From: Candidatus Zipacnadia bacterium
GTDB taxonomy: Bacteria > Armatimonadota > Zipacnadia > Zipacnadales > UBA5352
DNA: 64,000 nt
Assembly: GCA_029820295.1 (NCBI GenBank)
Contig: JALGVA010000002.1
Coordinates: 51,481 to 115,480, forward strand
Direction: 5' to 3'
The notes below the pieces were generated by a model. The model saw only the letters and a list, made by a program, of their open reading frames with translations. It was not told the DNA's origin and ran no database searches. Below are positions 25,367 to 35,000 of the stretch, one piece after another. The position numbers were made by a program, and so were the translations under genes. How positions within the stretch are numbered: position 1 is the stretch's first letter; each line of letters begins with the position of its first letter.

Positions 25367-26500
25367 GTGTCGAGCGCGAGGTTCGCCTTCCGCCACCACC
25401 TGATCGACACCGAGCTGCCACCCGGGGCGTACGGGCAGACCGCGGTGGCGGACCTCGATGGCTGCGGGCGGCCGGAGTTCATCACCGGCCAGCGTTACGG
25501 GACCATCTTCTGGTACAAGTTCCACGCGCCCGACCGCTGGACGCGACACGTGCTGGGCGAGGACTCGCCCTCGGACGTGGGCGCGTGCGTGGTGGACGTG
25601 GATGGCGACGGCAGGCCCGACCTGGTCACCGGCGGGGCATGGTACCGTAATCCGGGAGACGCCGGGGCGCCGTTCGAACGCTTCGTCTTCGACCCCGAAC
25701 TGCGGGGCGTGCATGATGTGGTTGCGGGCGATCTCGACCGTGACGGCCTCCCTGAGATCGTGACCATGTCTGACCAGAACAGCCTGCGCCGGTACCTGAT
25801 TCCCGACGATCCGCGCCGGCCGTGGACCTGCACGGAGATCGGGCCAGCGGTGCACGCCGGGGCCGCACCGGGCGACATCGACGGCGACGGCGCGCTCGAC
25901 GTGGTGCGCACCGATGTGTGGTTTCGCAACGTCCGCGGTGACGGCAGCGAGTGGGTGCCGGTCGAGATCGGCCCGAACACGCCGCCTCCCGAGGACTTCC
26001 GGCCGCCCTTCGCCTTCGATGCCACCAAGAGCGTCGTGTGCGACATGAACCGCGACGGGAGCAACGACATCGTGTTCGTGGACGCCGAGATCCCCGGCGG
26101 CAAGGTGTGGTGGATGGAGAACCTCGATGGCGATGGCCGGCGCTGGCTGCGCCACGAGGTGCCCAACGCCGATCGGGTTCGCCGGGGCGCCTATCACTCT
26201 CTGCAGGTGGGCGATCTCGATGGCGACGGCGACCTCGACATCTTCACCTGCGAGATGGAGGCGGTGGGCGGCGGCGCCGATCCGCGCTGGTATATCTGGG
26301 AGAACCTCGACGGCGTCGGCGGGGCGTGGCAGGAGCACGTGGTCCTCGACGCCAACCTGGGCGGCCACGAGGCCGTCGTCGCCGACTTCACCGGCAACGG
26401 CCTGCCCGATCTCATAGGCAAGCCGTGGCGCCCTCGGGCGGAGAACGCCCTGGGCGGGCGCATGTTCGTGGTGTTTCTCGAGAACGTGTCGGCACGATGA
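25367..26500 (+). CDS. FG-GAP/VCBS seven-bladed beta-propeller protein
   Basis: 377 aa from GTG 25367, which has GAGGAG 8 nt upstream inside the end of the previous gene; a GTG at 25358 overlapping the TGA is a weaker alternative. No signal peptide is evident (MSSARFAFRHHLIDTELPPG), odd because such propellers are usually exported. Seven calcium-loop repeats are visible: DLDGCGRPEF, DVDGDGRPDLV, DLDRDGLPEIV, DIDGDGALDVV, DMNRDGSNDIV, DLDGDGDLDIF and DFTGNGLPDLI, matching one full propeller. A ligand-binding role is likely; no catalytic residues are seen. Translationally coupled to the nucleoside hydrolase. Its stop lies 24 bp from the convergent gene at 26525. Confidence 0.88.
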   Translation: MSSARFAFRHHLIDTELPPGAYGQTAVADLDGCGRPEFITGQRYGTIFWYKFHAPDRWTRHVLGEDSPSDVGACVVDVDGDGRPDLVTGGAWYRNPGDAGAPFERFVFDPELRGVHDVVAGDLDRDGLPEIVTMSDQNSLRRYLIPDDPRRPWTCTEIGPAVHAGAAPGDIDGDGALDVVRTDVWFRNVRGDGSEWVPVEIGPNTPPPEDFRPPFAFDATKSVVCDMNRDGSNDIVFVDAEIPGGKVWWMENLDGDGRRWLRHEVPNADRVRRGAYHSLQVGDLDGDGDLDIFTCEMEAVGGGADPRWYIWENLDGVGGAWQEHVVLDANLGGHEAVVADFTGNGLPDLIGKPWRPRAENALGGRMFVVFLENVSAR

Positions 26501-26524
26501 GAGTAACTGCGCGCCCGCCGCGGA

Positions 26525-27670
26525 CTACTCCACCGCGACCAGTTCACGCAGCCACAGCGAGTTGATGACCTCAGTGTTCTCGAGCACCGCGGTGCCGTCG
26601 CCGACCATCACCGTGCTCACCAGATCCATGTCCAGGGCGCCGTTGGGGTCCACCTCGTTGTCACCGAGGTTGAAGCTCGACACCGGGATGGTCAGCGTCT
26701 CCCACCCGCCGGTCGACTCCAGCGGCACCAGGGCGTAGTAGCTGGCCTTGTTCTGCTCGCCCGCCCCCCATCGCTCCTCCACGCTGACGATCAGCGTCGC
26801 CGGGCTGTTGGTCATGGCCTCGACGCGGATGGCCCCCATGCCCGCCAGCGAGCCCGGCGCGACCAGATGCATGATGGCGAACAGCGTGCCCGGCGGGACA
26901 TCGTAGTCAACGCGCAGGGCGTGGCCGCCATCGGCCAGCTCTTCGGAGACGGCGTTCACGTCCCGCCCGCCGATGAAGGCGAAGCCGCGCAGCGGGGGCG
27001 AGTAGTGGCCGATGGTCACGCCCGGGCCTTCCTCTGCCGGGGCCTCGGGGGCGCGCCCGAGCAGGCGGAGATCGTCCAGCCACAGCGTCTGCTCCTCGGG
27101 TGGGTCCACGTGGAACAGCGGCGTGCCCTCCGCCAGCATGCGTAGGAAGCTGTCGGCGTCGAGGAAGCTGACCGTGTTGACCAGGCCCGGGTCGAGCGTC
27201 CCGTTCGGGTCATCGGGGCCGTTCAGGTCCGGGAGGAAGTCGTCCAGGGACAGTCTGTACTCATGCCATGCCCCGGAGTTGCACCAGAGCATGCAGTTGT
27301 AGCGCGGGCCCTCCGGCCCCTCGCTCAGGTTCACCACGATGGGCGTGGACAGCGCGGTGGCGATGGCGAACGAGACCCCGCGCAGGTCCCCGAACTGATC
27401 GACCAGCGGCACCACCAGGGCGCCCGGGAAGCCCCTCCCGGCTCCGCCCGGAGTCGCGGCTTCCTGCATATAGTCCACCTGCAGTGACCGCTCGCCGGCG
27501 AACACGACCTCGGGGTCATCGATGGTGCACATCAGCGCCTCCGCGTCGGCGCTCACGACGCCCGCGGTGTCCTCCTCGAAGTCCAGCAGGAGCAAGGTGT
27601 CATCCTCCTGCGCCCCGGCGAAGCTGCACAGCATGAACGCCATGACTGCGGCGCTCACGAGATCTCTCAT
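26525..27670 (-). CDS. Exported protein with two tandem CBM11/CIA30-like beta-sandwich domains
   Basis: 381 aa. ATG 27670 with GGGAG 7 nt upstream. Signal peptide 1-20 (ends SFAGAQ). Residues ~25-205 and ~215-381 look like two copies of the same jelly roll: each starts with an LDFEEDTAG- or YSPPLRGFAF-like strand, has LVVPLVDQFGDLRGVSFAIAT or IMHLVAPGSLAGMGAIRVEA, then 'GGWETLTIPVSSF' or 'AWHEYRLSLDDF', and ends in LWLDDLRLLGR or LWLRELVAVE. This is the CBM11/complex-I-intermediate-30-type fold. There is no enzyme domain, so it is probably a stand-alone glycan-binding protein. It lies 79 bp downstream of the BNR_4 gene in the same direction. Confidence 0.72.
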   Translation of the reverse strand: MRDLVSAAVMAFMLCSFAGAQEDDTLLLLDFEEDTAGVVSADAEALMCTIDDPEVVFAGERSLQVDYMQEAATPGGAGRGFPGALVVPLVDQFGDLRGVSFAIATALSTPIVVNLSEGPEGPRYNCMLWCNSGAWHEYRLSLDDFLPDLNGPDDPNGTLDPGLVNTVSFLDADSFLRMLAEGTPLFHVDPPEEQTLWLDDLRLLGRAPEAPAEEGPGVTIGHYSPPLRGFAFIGGRDVNAVSEELADGGHALRVDYDVPPGTLFAIMHLVAPGSLAGMGAIRVEAMTNSPATLIVSVEERWGAGEQNKASYYALVPLESTGGWETLTIPVSSFNLGDNEVDPNGALDMDLVSTVMVGDGTAVLENTEVINSLWLRELVAVE

Positions 27671-27749
27671 AATCGACTCCCTTCACACCGTCGCCGCACC
27701 ACTCTCGTCGGTGTCTACGCGCGAGACCACGCCCGGGTTGCACTTGTGC

Positions 27750-30179
27750 TCAGGCCCCGCCGCCCGCCAGATCGCGCGTCTCCACCAGCTTCCAGCTCTC
27801 ACCGCCATCGGGCGACATGATCACCGCGCGGCGGTTGCCCCAGTGGTCGTTGCGATAGAACCAGTGCGTGGACCAGTAGTCGTAGGAGACGAACAGCCGC
27901 CCGCTCCGGTCGATGGTCAGACGGTGGTAGAAGACGCTGTACTCCGAGAACGCCGCGCGCACCAGCACCCGCGGCTCCTCCCACGGCTGCCCCGGGCGCT
28001 TGCGCTGGTAGGCGAGCGTAGCGTGCGTGCTGTTCGGAAAAGGCTCGCCCGAGCGCCACAGGCGGAAGACCACGTGCAGTGTGCCGTCAGGGCCACAGAC
28101 GAAGCCGATGTAGGTCATGTTCAGGCCCTCGCCCGCGCTCACCGGCTCGGTCCAGCCCGCGCCGGCATCGTTGGGCTGCAGCGAGCGCGCGTATTGGAAG
28201 GGCCGCCCGTGGGTGCCCACGAGCACGTGCAGGAAGCCCTCGCCATCCATGGTGATGCTGGGCGAGTTGTGCACGTCGTTGGGCGGCGGTCCGTATCCGA
28301 TCAGCACGGGTTCTCCCAGCTCACCGGTCTCGCGGTCATAGGTGACGCAGTAGGTGGGCACGCCCGGGACCTCGACCTCCGGGTCGGTGGCCTCGCCCCA
28401 CGCCACGTGGACCTTCGTGCCGCGCGACACCACCGACGACGGGATGCCCGAGTGCGCCGACAGCCCGATGCAGGCGCGCGTGATCAGGATCGGCCGGCCG
28501 ATCTCGATGCGGCCATCGACCTTGCGTGGCACGAACAGCTCGAGGTCGTTGAGGCTGCGCCAGCGCAGGTTCGGGTCGCGGGCGGTGCGGCGGAAGCGCA
28601 CGAGCGGCGGCGGGCCGTCAGGGATGTTGTGCCCGGAGAACTGCTCGATGTCCAGCCCGCCGCGATCGCCGGGCAGCTCATAGGCCGCGAAGGTGCGCCC
28701 GCCGTCCTGCGAGTGCAGCAGCGCGTTGCGCCCCGCGCAGGTCGCAGGCAGGTAGATGTCGCCGTCGCGGTCGAAGGCGATCTTGGTCGAGGCCAGGCCG
28801 ACGGCGCTGCCCTCGAAGGCCTCGGGACGGGAGGTGATCGCGTCCTGCAGGCCCAGGGGCGTCCACTGCCCCTCGCGCCAGGTGGTGATGTCGCCGCCGG
28901 TGCGCATGAACGGTTGGTTGTCAGCGCCGAAGTAGACCTGGTACTGGGTCGGGTAGTCGGGCAGGTAGCCGAACTGGGCGTTCTCGTGCTCGTAGGGATG
29001 TAGCTCGATGGGCATGTCGAGCAGCCCGGTGGCGGGCGCCTCGCCGGCGCGCGCGATGAGCGTCGAGTAGGTCGTGACCTCCGGCGTGTCGGCCGGCGTC
29101 ACCCGCACATGGCACAGGTGCGGCCCCTCGCCCTCGGGCACGGTGAAGCGCACGGTCACCGGCGTCAGCCCGCGCGCGTCGAGGGTCACGCGCTCGGGCG
29201 AGACCTCGACCGGCCACTCCCCGTCGGAAAACTCCAGGCTGAGCGCGAACTCGCGCTCAGCCAGCGCGTTGTTCTGAACCTGCAGCTCGATCTCGCCCTC
29301 AGTACCGGGCTCGCCGTAGACCGTGCGCTGATAGGGAGTGAGCAGCCAGCGGTTCTCGATGAACGCGAACCACGAGGCCGGGTCGGGCGACCAGTAGCAG
29401 GCGTTGTAGATCGGCTCGGCGTCGCCCCACCGCGTGAGGCCGTCGGCGTTGATCGTCGCCCGCATGGCCGGGAAGCGCAGCTCCCACGGGATCGCGTCGC
29501 GGTGCTCACCGGCGGAGATGGTCACCGACGCGTTCCCCTCGGCATCCGGCGTGAGCGTGCCCATGAGCGTGTCGTCGCCCGCGTACAGCTCAACCGGCCC
29601 GGCATCGACCGGCAGCCGAGACAGCTCGACTGCGAACTCGCCCTGGCGCGGGTGAAAACACACCACGCCGGGCCTGTCCGGGCTCTCAAGCACGATGGGC
29701 TCCTGATGGCGCTCGTCACGGTGCCCGCGCGCGGTCTCGATCAGGTAGCGCGGGCAGTTGGTGCGGAAGCCCCAGACCATGTTCTGGCCGTAGCGGTCCC
29801 GCGACACGGTGATGTTCAGCGCGTAGATGCCGGGGCGATCGACCTGCGCGCGCAGCGTGACGGTCGCGGGCGGCCCCAGGCCACTGCCCACCGCCGCGCC
29901 ATCGTCCGGGATAAACTCCTCAGCCAGCACCCGCCGGTCGGGCCCGGCCAGTATCGCGCGCAGCTCGCTCGTGGTGTTGCGCGCGTTGCGGTCGCGCTTC
30001 ACGACCTCGATTACCAGCTCTCCGGATTCGGCCAGGAAGTACACGCCTCCGCAGCCGCCGATGAGCGGCTCGAAGTCAGGCTTGGCCATGGCGACCTCCT
30101 CCGCCGGCTGAGCGGCGCAGAACTGAGATGCGGCGCAAGCGAGCAGCATGAGGGCAAATGCGGATGACCTCGTGGGCAT
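27750..30179 (-). CDS. Exported BNR_4-type beta-propeller protein (sialidase-fold)
   Basis: 809 aa. ATG 30179 with AGGAG about 9 nt upstream; an upstream in-frame start would add a very basic leader and is rejected. Signal peptide 1-23. Residues ~30-320 are beta-rich of unknown type; ~315-420 looks like an NEW3/Ig-like domain (EIELQVQNNALAEREF, PVTVRFTVPEGEG). The rest (~440-809) is a propeller with SQDGGRTF and SPDGGESW Asp-box-like turns and the BNR_4 hallmark HNSPSITMDGEGFLHVLVGTHG. Some BNR_4 proteins are polysaccharide lyases (PL24/25-like ulvan lyases), so lyase activity is possible. Upstream of the duplicated CBM gene, probably one transcript; divergent from the membrane/A2M/VanW operon. 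Confidence 0.82.
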   Translation of the reverse strand: MPTRSSAFALMLLACAASQFCAAQPAEEVAMAKPDFEPLIGGCGGVYFLAESGELVIEVVKRDRNARNTTSELRAILAGPDRRVLAEEFIPDDGAAVGSGLGPPATVTLRAQVDRPGIYALNITVSRDRYGQNMVWGFRTNCPRYLIETARGHRDERHQEPIVLESPDRPGVVCFHPRQGEFAVELSRLPVDAGPVELYAGDDTLMGTLTPDAEGNASVTISAGEHRDAIPWELRFPAMRATINADGLTRWGDAEPIYNACYWSPDPASWFAFIENRWLLTPYQRTVYGEPGTEGEIELQVQNNALAEREFALSLEFSDGEWPVEVSPERVTLDARGLTPVTVRFTVPEGEGPHLCHVRVTPADTPEVTTYSTLIARAGEAPATGLLDMPIELHPYEHENAQFGYLPDYPTQYQVYFGADNQPFMRTGGDITTWREGQWTPLGLQDAITSRPEAFEGSAVGLASTKIAFDRDGDIYLPATCAGRNALLHSQDGGRTFAAYELPGDRGGLDIEQFSGHNIPDGPPPLVRFRRTARDPNLRWRSLNDLELFVPRKVDGRIEIGRPILITRACIGLSAHSGIPSSVVSRGTKVHVAWGEATDPEVEVPGVPTYCVTYDRETGELGEPVLIGYGPPPNDVHNSPSITMDGEGFLHVLVGTHGRPFQYARSLQPNDAGAGWTEPVSAGEGLNMTYIGFVCGPDGTLHVVFRLWRSGEPFPNSTHATLAYQRKRPGQPWEEPRVLVRAAFSEYSVFYHRLTIDRSGRLFVSYDYWSTHWFYRNDHWGNRRAVIMSPDGGESWKLVETRDLAGGGA

Positions 30180-30445
30180 GATCTCTCTCCTGATCCGGCC
30201 TTCGCGCGGACAGCAGCGTTTCCTTCGCGACGGGCAGGCCCGCATCCTGCCCACACGGTGGCGCCTCGAGTCCCCAGCTCAGCCTGCCTCGAGCGCGCGG
30301 CTCAGAGGGAGCGCCGGGACCCGCGTGGAACTATGATGGGCACGCCGTGTTGTGGTACTGCAAAGAGCGTCCCTCGGGTGTTTGCTGCGCGAACCCCTTA
30401 AGAGAGCGCTGCGCGCTCTCCATGATGGCTGCAGGAGGGATCGGC
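30180..30445. promoter_or_regulatory. Divergent intergenic region upstream of the membrane protein/A2M/VanW operon
   Basis: A 266-bp spacer between divergent units. It contains the perfect hairpin at 30402-30420 only 25 bp before the chosen GTG start and a GGAGG ribosome site at 30434-30438. A somewhat AT-richer stretch around 30335-30365 could hold a promoter, but no boxes are convincing. Confidence 0.35.
30402..30420. repeat. Perfect hairpin GAGAGCGC-TGC-GCGCTCTC
   Basis: 8-bp perfect stem with 3-nt loop, very close in sequence to the hairpin at 20350-20366. If transcribed it lies in the 5' leader of the downstream operon. Confidence 0.5.
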
Positions 30446-32077
30446 GTGCAGACGACACCGGCAGCCGTCGCACTGGTCGCAGCCGCCGTTGCGCTCGTGT
30501 ATGCGAACCTCCAGGCCCGCGTCGCGCGGGCCGCGGGCGCGGACGACTCGGAGGGGCCACCCCGCGCATTGCTGATGTGGTATGCAGCGCTCGTGGTCGC
30601 GGGCTTCCTCGCGACTCTCCCGACGCGCCCCCCGTTCGCGCCCGGACTGACCTTCGGCTGGGGTTTCCTCATCGGCGGCCTGGCGGGAGTCTACGCCGCC
30701 TTCGAGGTCGCGCGCTCGTGGCGCAACGGCGCCTGGCTGGCGCGCGCCATCGGCCTCGTCGGCGCCGCCACCGCGGGCCCGGCCCTCATCCTCCTGCTCT
30801 TCGCCGGCAATCCCGACCACGCGCTCATGGGCTGCGCGCTGGGTGCGGTGCTGCTGGCGCTCATCTGGCGCCTGTGCCTGGGGCCGCTGGCCGCGCGTGA
30901 GCCGTCCGGCGACGAGGCGGCCAGCCAGACGCGCGGCGCCGACCTGTTCGCGCTGGTGGCGGTGGCGACGGCGGTCGCCACTCGCCTGGGCGTGGAGCAC
31001 TTCGGAGGCGACGCCGCCGGCCCTCACGGCGCCCTGCGCGCCCTGCCGCCGCTGATCGCCGGCCTGTCGGCGCTGGCGCTGATCGTGCCCTCAGCGTTGG
31101 CGGCCCCCGGACGAGTCGGTGGGGCGCGGCTGCGCGCGCTGCTGGTCGGGCTGGTGGCGGCGGCGATCACGCTGGTGGTCGTGGTGGTGCTGGCGTGGAA
31201 GGTTCTGGGCGTATGGGCGCCGGCGCTCGCGGCGCTGACCGGCTTCGCGGGCTTCGCGCTGATCGCCTGGCTGGCCTGCCCGATCGAGGAGGACGGTGGC
31301 GCGGAGGCGCGCCGCCCGGTGCTCGAGGTCTTCGGCATCGCGCTGGTGGCGCTGGCGATGGTGGCCGTAGGCTTCAAGCTGCTGCACGGTTACGGCGAAT
31401 CGCTGGCGCTGATGGCGGGCATCGCGCCGGTCATGGTGGTAGCCGCGGCGGCAGGGACGGATCGCCGGAGCATGTCGGCGCCACTGCTGGCGGCGGGCTA
31501 CGCGCTGGTGCTGCTGCTCGCGACCTACCGGCTGCTCCTGGAGCATCTCCCGGGCGCCGAACCGCTGCAGATGCAGGCACACTACGACTATTTCGCGCTG
31601 GTGCTGGGGGCGGCGGCCGTCTTCGGGCTGCTGGCGTGGGCCGAGATGGCGCGCCGCGTGGCCGCGCGCGGCGACGAGACCGAGGCCGTGCGGACGCTGA
31701 TCGGCCGCGCGCCGGGGCCGCTGATCGCGGTGGTGCTGGCGCCCATGCTGCTGCTGGTGCTGTGGGGTGAGGGCGCGGTTGGGGGGCTGCTGGTCGGGCT
31801 GGTGATCGCCGAGCTGGCGTGGATGATGGTGGTCGCGTGGAGCACCGGCGCGGATCGCCTCGTGGCCCTGTCGGCGGCCCCGCACGCGGCGCTGGTGGCA
31901 GTGGCGCTGGTTGCGGCGCAGCTCTCTCCGCGCGTTGCGGAGCTGGTGGAGCTGAGCCGGGCGTGGAAGGCCGGCGTGGTGTTGATCGTCGCCGGCGTAG
32001 CGGTGGTGTGGCTGGTGCTGGCGGCGGTGCTGGGCGCGCGGCGGCCGACTGCGGCGGGCGGTGAGAGCGATGCGTGA
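30446..32077 (+). CDS. Polytopic membrane protein of unknown family, first gene of the A2M/VanW operon
   Basis: 543 aa from GTG 30446, supported by GGAGG 7 nt upstream; ATG codons at 30421/30424 lack a ribosome site. The sequence is mostly hydrophobic Ala/Leu/Val segments separated by short Arg/Asp-rich loops; I count roughly 13-15 possible membrane helices (for example AVALVAAAVALVYANL, LLMWYAALVVAGFLATL, ALLVGLVAAAITLVVVVVLAW). Charged, maybe functional, residues sit in a central loop around YRLLLEHLPGAEPLQMQAHYDYF. I do not recognise a family and see no transporter signature. Its stop overlaps the A2M start (ATG at 32070, TGA at 32075), indicating translational coupling, so it may provide the membrane platform for the A2M protein. 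Confidence 0.75.
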   Translation: MQTTPAAVALVAAAVALVYANLQARVARAAGADDSEGPPRALLMWYAALVVAGFLATLPTRPPFAPGLTFGWGFLIGGLAGVYAAFEVARSWRNGAWLARAIGLVGAATAGPALILLLFAGNPDHALMGCALGAVLLALIWRLCLGPLAAREPSGDEAASQTRGADLFALVAVATAVATRLGVEHFGGDAAGPHGALRALPPLIAGLSALALIVPSALAAPGRVGGARLRALLVGLVAAAITLVVVVVLAWKVLGVWAPALAALTGFAGFALIAWLACPIEEDGGAEARRPVLEVFGIALVALAMVAVGFKLLHGYGESLALMAGIAPVMVVAAAAGTDRRSMSAPLLAAGYALVLLLATYRLLLEHLPGAEPLQMQAHYDYFALVLGAAAVFGLLAWAEMARRVAARGDETEAVRTLIGRAPGPLIAVVLAPMLLLVLWGEGAVGGLLVGLVIAELAWMMVVAWSTGADRLVALSAAPHAALVAVALVAAQLSPRVAELVELSRAWKAGVVLIVAGVAVVWLVLAAVLGARRPTAAGGESDA

Positions 32078-35000
32078 GCGCGGCCCGTGGCGGACGGTGG
32101 CGCTGGCGGTGGCCGTGGCGGCGGTGGGCGTGGTGCTGGCGTGGCTGGTGATGGGCGAGACCCCGCGCGGGAATCTCATGGGCGTGGTCATCGCCGAGGA
32201 GTTGGGCATCCCCATCCCGGATGCCAGGGTCACTCTGACCCCGGCCCACGGGCGCGGCAGTCAGTTGCGGATCAGGACCGACGCTGAGGGTCGCTTCCGC
32301 TTCGACGACATTGTGACCGGCGGCTGGCGGCTCATGGCCTCGGCGCAGGCGCACACCATGACCGGCCCGCGGCGCGTACAGGTCGATGAGGGCGCGACCA
32401 CGCGGCTGCGCGTGGAGCTGCCCCCGGTCGAGCCCTTCATGAGCCTGTCGATCGCCAACGAGGTGTTCACGCCCGACGAGGAGCCGCGGATCCGCGCCCG
32501 CGGCTTCACGTCGCTGGGCGCGCTCGATGTCTCGATCTACCGCATCCGCGCCGCGGAGATGCAGCAGGGCCGCCCGACGCACCTCGCGGGGCTGCTGGGC
32601 ATGCGCGATCCCTCGCCCGACCGGTGGCCGCTGGAGGGCAGCGACCGACTGGAGCGCGTCAGCCGCCGGACAATGCCCATCACCGGGCGCGAGGCCGAGG
32701 GCATCTTCACCATGCGCCTTGACCTGCCCGGGCTGAAGCCTGGTGTCTACGTGGTGGCGGTCGAGAACGAAGAGCTGCAGCGGATCGCGGTGCTCAACGT
32801 CACCGACCTGGCGCTGGTGTGCAAGTGGTCGGCGCAGGCCCTGCTGGCATGGGCCGTGGACATCGCCAGCGGCGAGCCGCGCGAGGGCGTGCAGATCACC
32901 GCGGTCGCCGACGCCCGGCCGGTTGGCGAGGGCATCACCGGTCCCGATGGCCTGTTCGCGCTGGAGATCGCGGACGCGCCCGACTACGGTCGCGTCACGG
33001 TGACCGCGCGCGCCGGCGACGCCGTCGCGACCGTGGAGACCTGGTCCTACGGCCCGCGCGAGGGTGACGCTCACCGGGTCTATTGCTACACCGACCGCCC
33101 CGCCTACCGCCCCGGCGACCAGGTACACTACAAGGGCGTCACGCGCGCGGTGGACGGCGAGGCGTACAGCGTCCCCGCCGGCGTCCCGGTGCAGGTGCAG
33201 GTGCGCGATGACCTGGACAACCTCATCCACACCGCGAACCTGCGCACCGGCGACTTCGGCTCCTTCGACGGCACACTGCAGCTCCCTGACGCGGCGATCC
33301 CGGGCGTGTACGCGCTCAAGACCTCCATCGCTGGCGAGCCGCATTACAGCGACTTCATCGTCGCCGAGTACCGCAAGCCCGAGTGGGAGGTGAAGGTGAC
33401 GACGCCGCGCGACCGCTACGTGCGTGGCGACGAGATCGAGGTCACCGCCGAGGCCACCTACTTCTACGGCGCGCCCGTGGCCGACGCGTCGGTCGAGTAC
33501 CACGTGACCCGCAGCGAGCAATGGTACTGGCCCGAAGCCGACGAGTGGGACTGGGGCGACTACGACTGGTACGACGACTACGGTGAGGGCGGCGAGGTCG
33601 TGGCCTCGGGTTTCGGCACCACCGACAGCGCCGGGCGCCTGGTCTTCACCGTGCCGACCGTGATGGAGGAGGCCGAGGGCGACGAGGGCTGGCGCATGCC
33701 GAGCGACTACAGCTACCGCATCGAGGTCGAGGTCACCGACCCCAGTCGTCACTCGGTGAGTGCCTCGCATCGGGTGAGCGTGGTGCAGGGCGAGTTCCGG
33801 CTGCAGGTGGAGGCCGACCCCTCGATCCTGCAGGTCGCGGAGACCACGCAGGTCACCATCAAGGCGACCGACCACGACGGCGACCCCGTGCGCGCCAGCG
33901 GCGAGGTGCGGCTCGACCTGACCGAGTGGCGCGGCGCCCAGGAGCGCTTCGAGGCGCGCGAGCACCTCGCCTGGGCCACGGACGAGGCCGGGACGACCAC
34001 GGTCGGCTTCACGCCCGCCGAGGAGGGCAGCTACCGGGTGCTTGCCACCGCCACCGACGCGCGCGGCAATGCGATCGCCGCCGGCGAGTGGCTGTGGGTG
34101 ACGCGCGAGGCGCACTTCAGCTACAACTACCCCTACGGCGAGCTGGACCTGGTGGCCGACCGGCGCAGCTACGAGGAGGGCGACACCGCGCGCATCCTGG
34201 TCAACACCGAGCTGGCGCCGGTCACCGCGCTGCTGACCGTGGAGAGCGACACCATCCGCAGCCATCGGCTGATCGAGCTGCCGGCCACCTCGACCATGGT
34301 CGAGGTGAAGCTGGAGCCGCAGTGGGCGCCCAACTGCTGGATCGGCGTCACCTTCGTGCGCGACAAGCGCTTCGTGATGGATGAGCTGCCGGTGCGCATC
34401 GCGCCGGTGAGCCGGAAGCTGGAGGTGACGGTGGCGAGCGACCGCGAACAGTACGGGCCGGGCGAGGACGCCGTGTTCACGGTGCATGCTACCGACCCCG
34501 ATGGCCGCGCGGCGCGGGCCGAGGTGTCGCTGGCGGTGGTGGACGAGGCGCTGTTCGCGCTCTATCCGGACCGCACGCGCGCGATCGTGGACTTCTTCTA
34601 CCCGCGCCGCGGCCACTACGTGCAGACCGACTTCTCCTTCCCGACGGTCTACCTCGACGGCGCCGACAAGGGCGCGCTGGCGCAGATCGCGACGCGCAGC
34701 CGCTTCGTGGACACCGCGTTGTGGATGCCCTCGGCGGTCACCGACGCGTCCGGCGAGGCCACTTTCCGCTTCGTCATGCCCGACAATCTCACCACCTGGC
34801 GCGCCACCGCACGCGCGCACACCCTCGACACCACCGTCGGTGAGGCCACGCACACCGCGCTGTGCACCCGGCCCTTCCTGGTGCGCCTGGCGGGGCCGCG
34901 CTTCATCACACAGGACGACCGCCTGCGCCTGGCCGCCATCGTGCACAACCGCACCGACGGGCCGCTGCAGGCCGACGTGGGTCTCAGGGCCGATCTGCTG

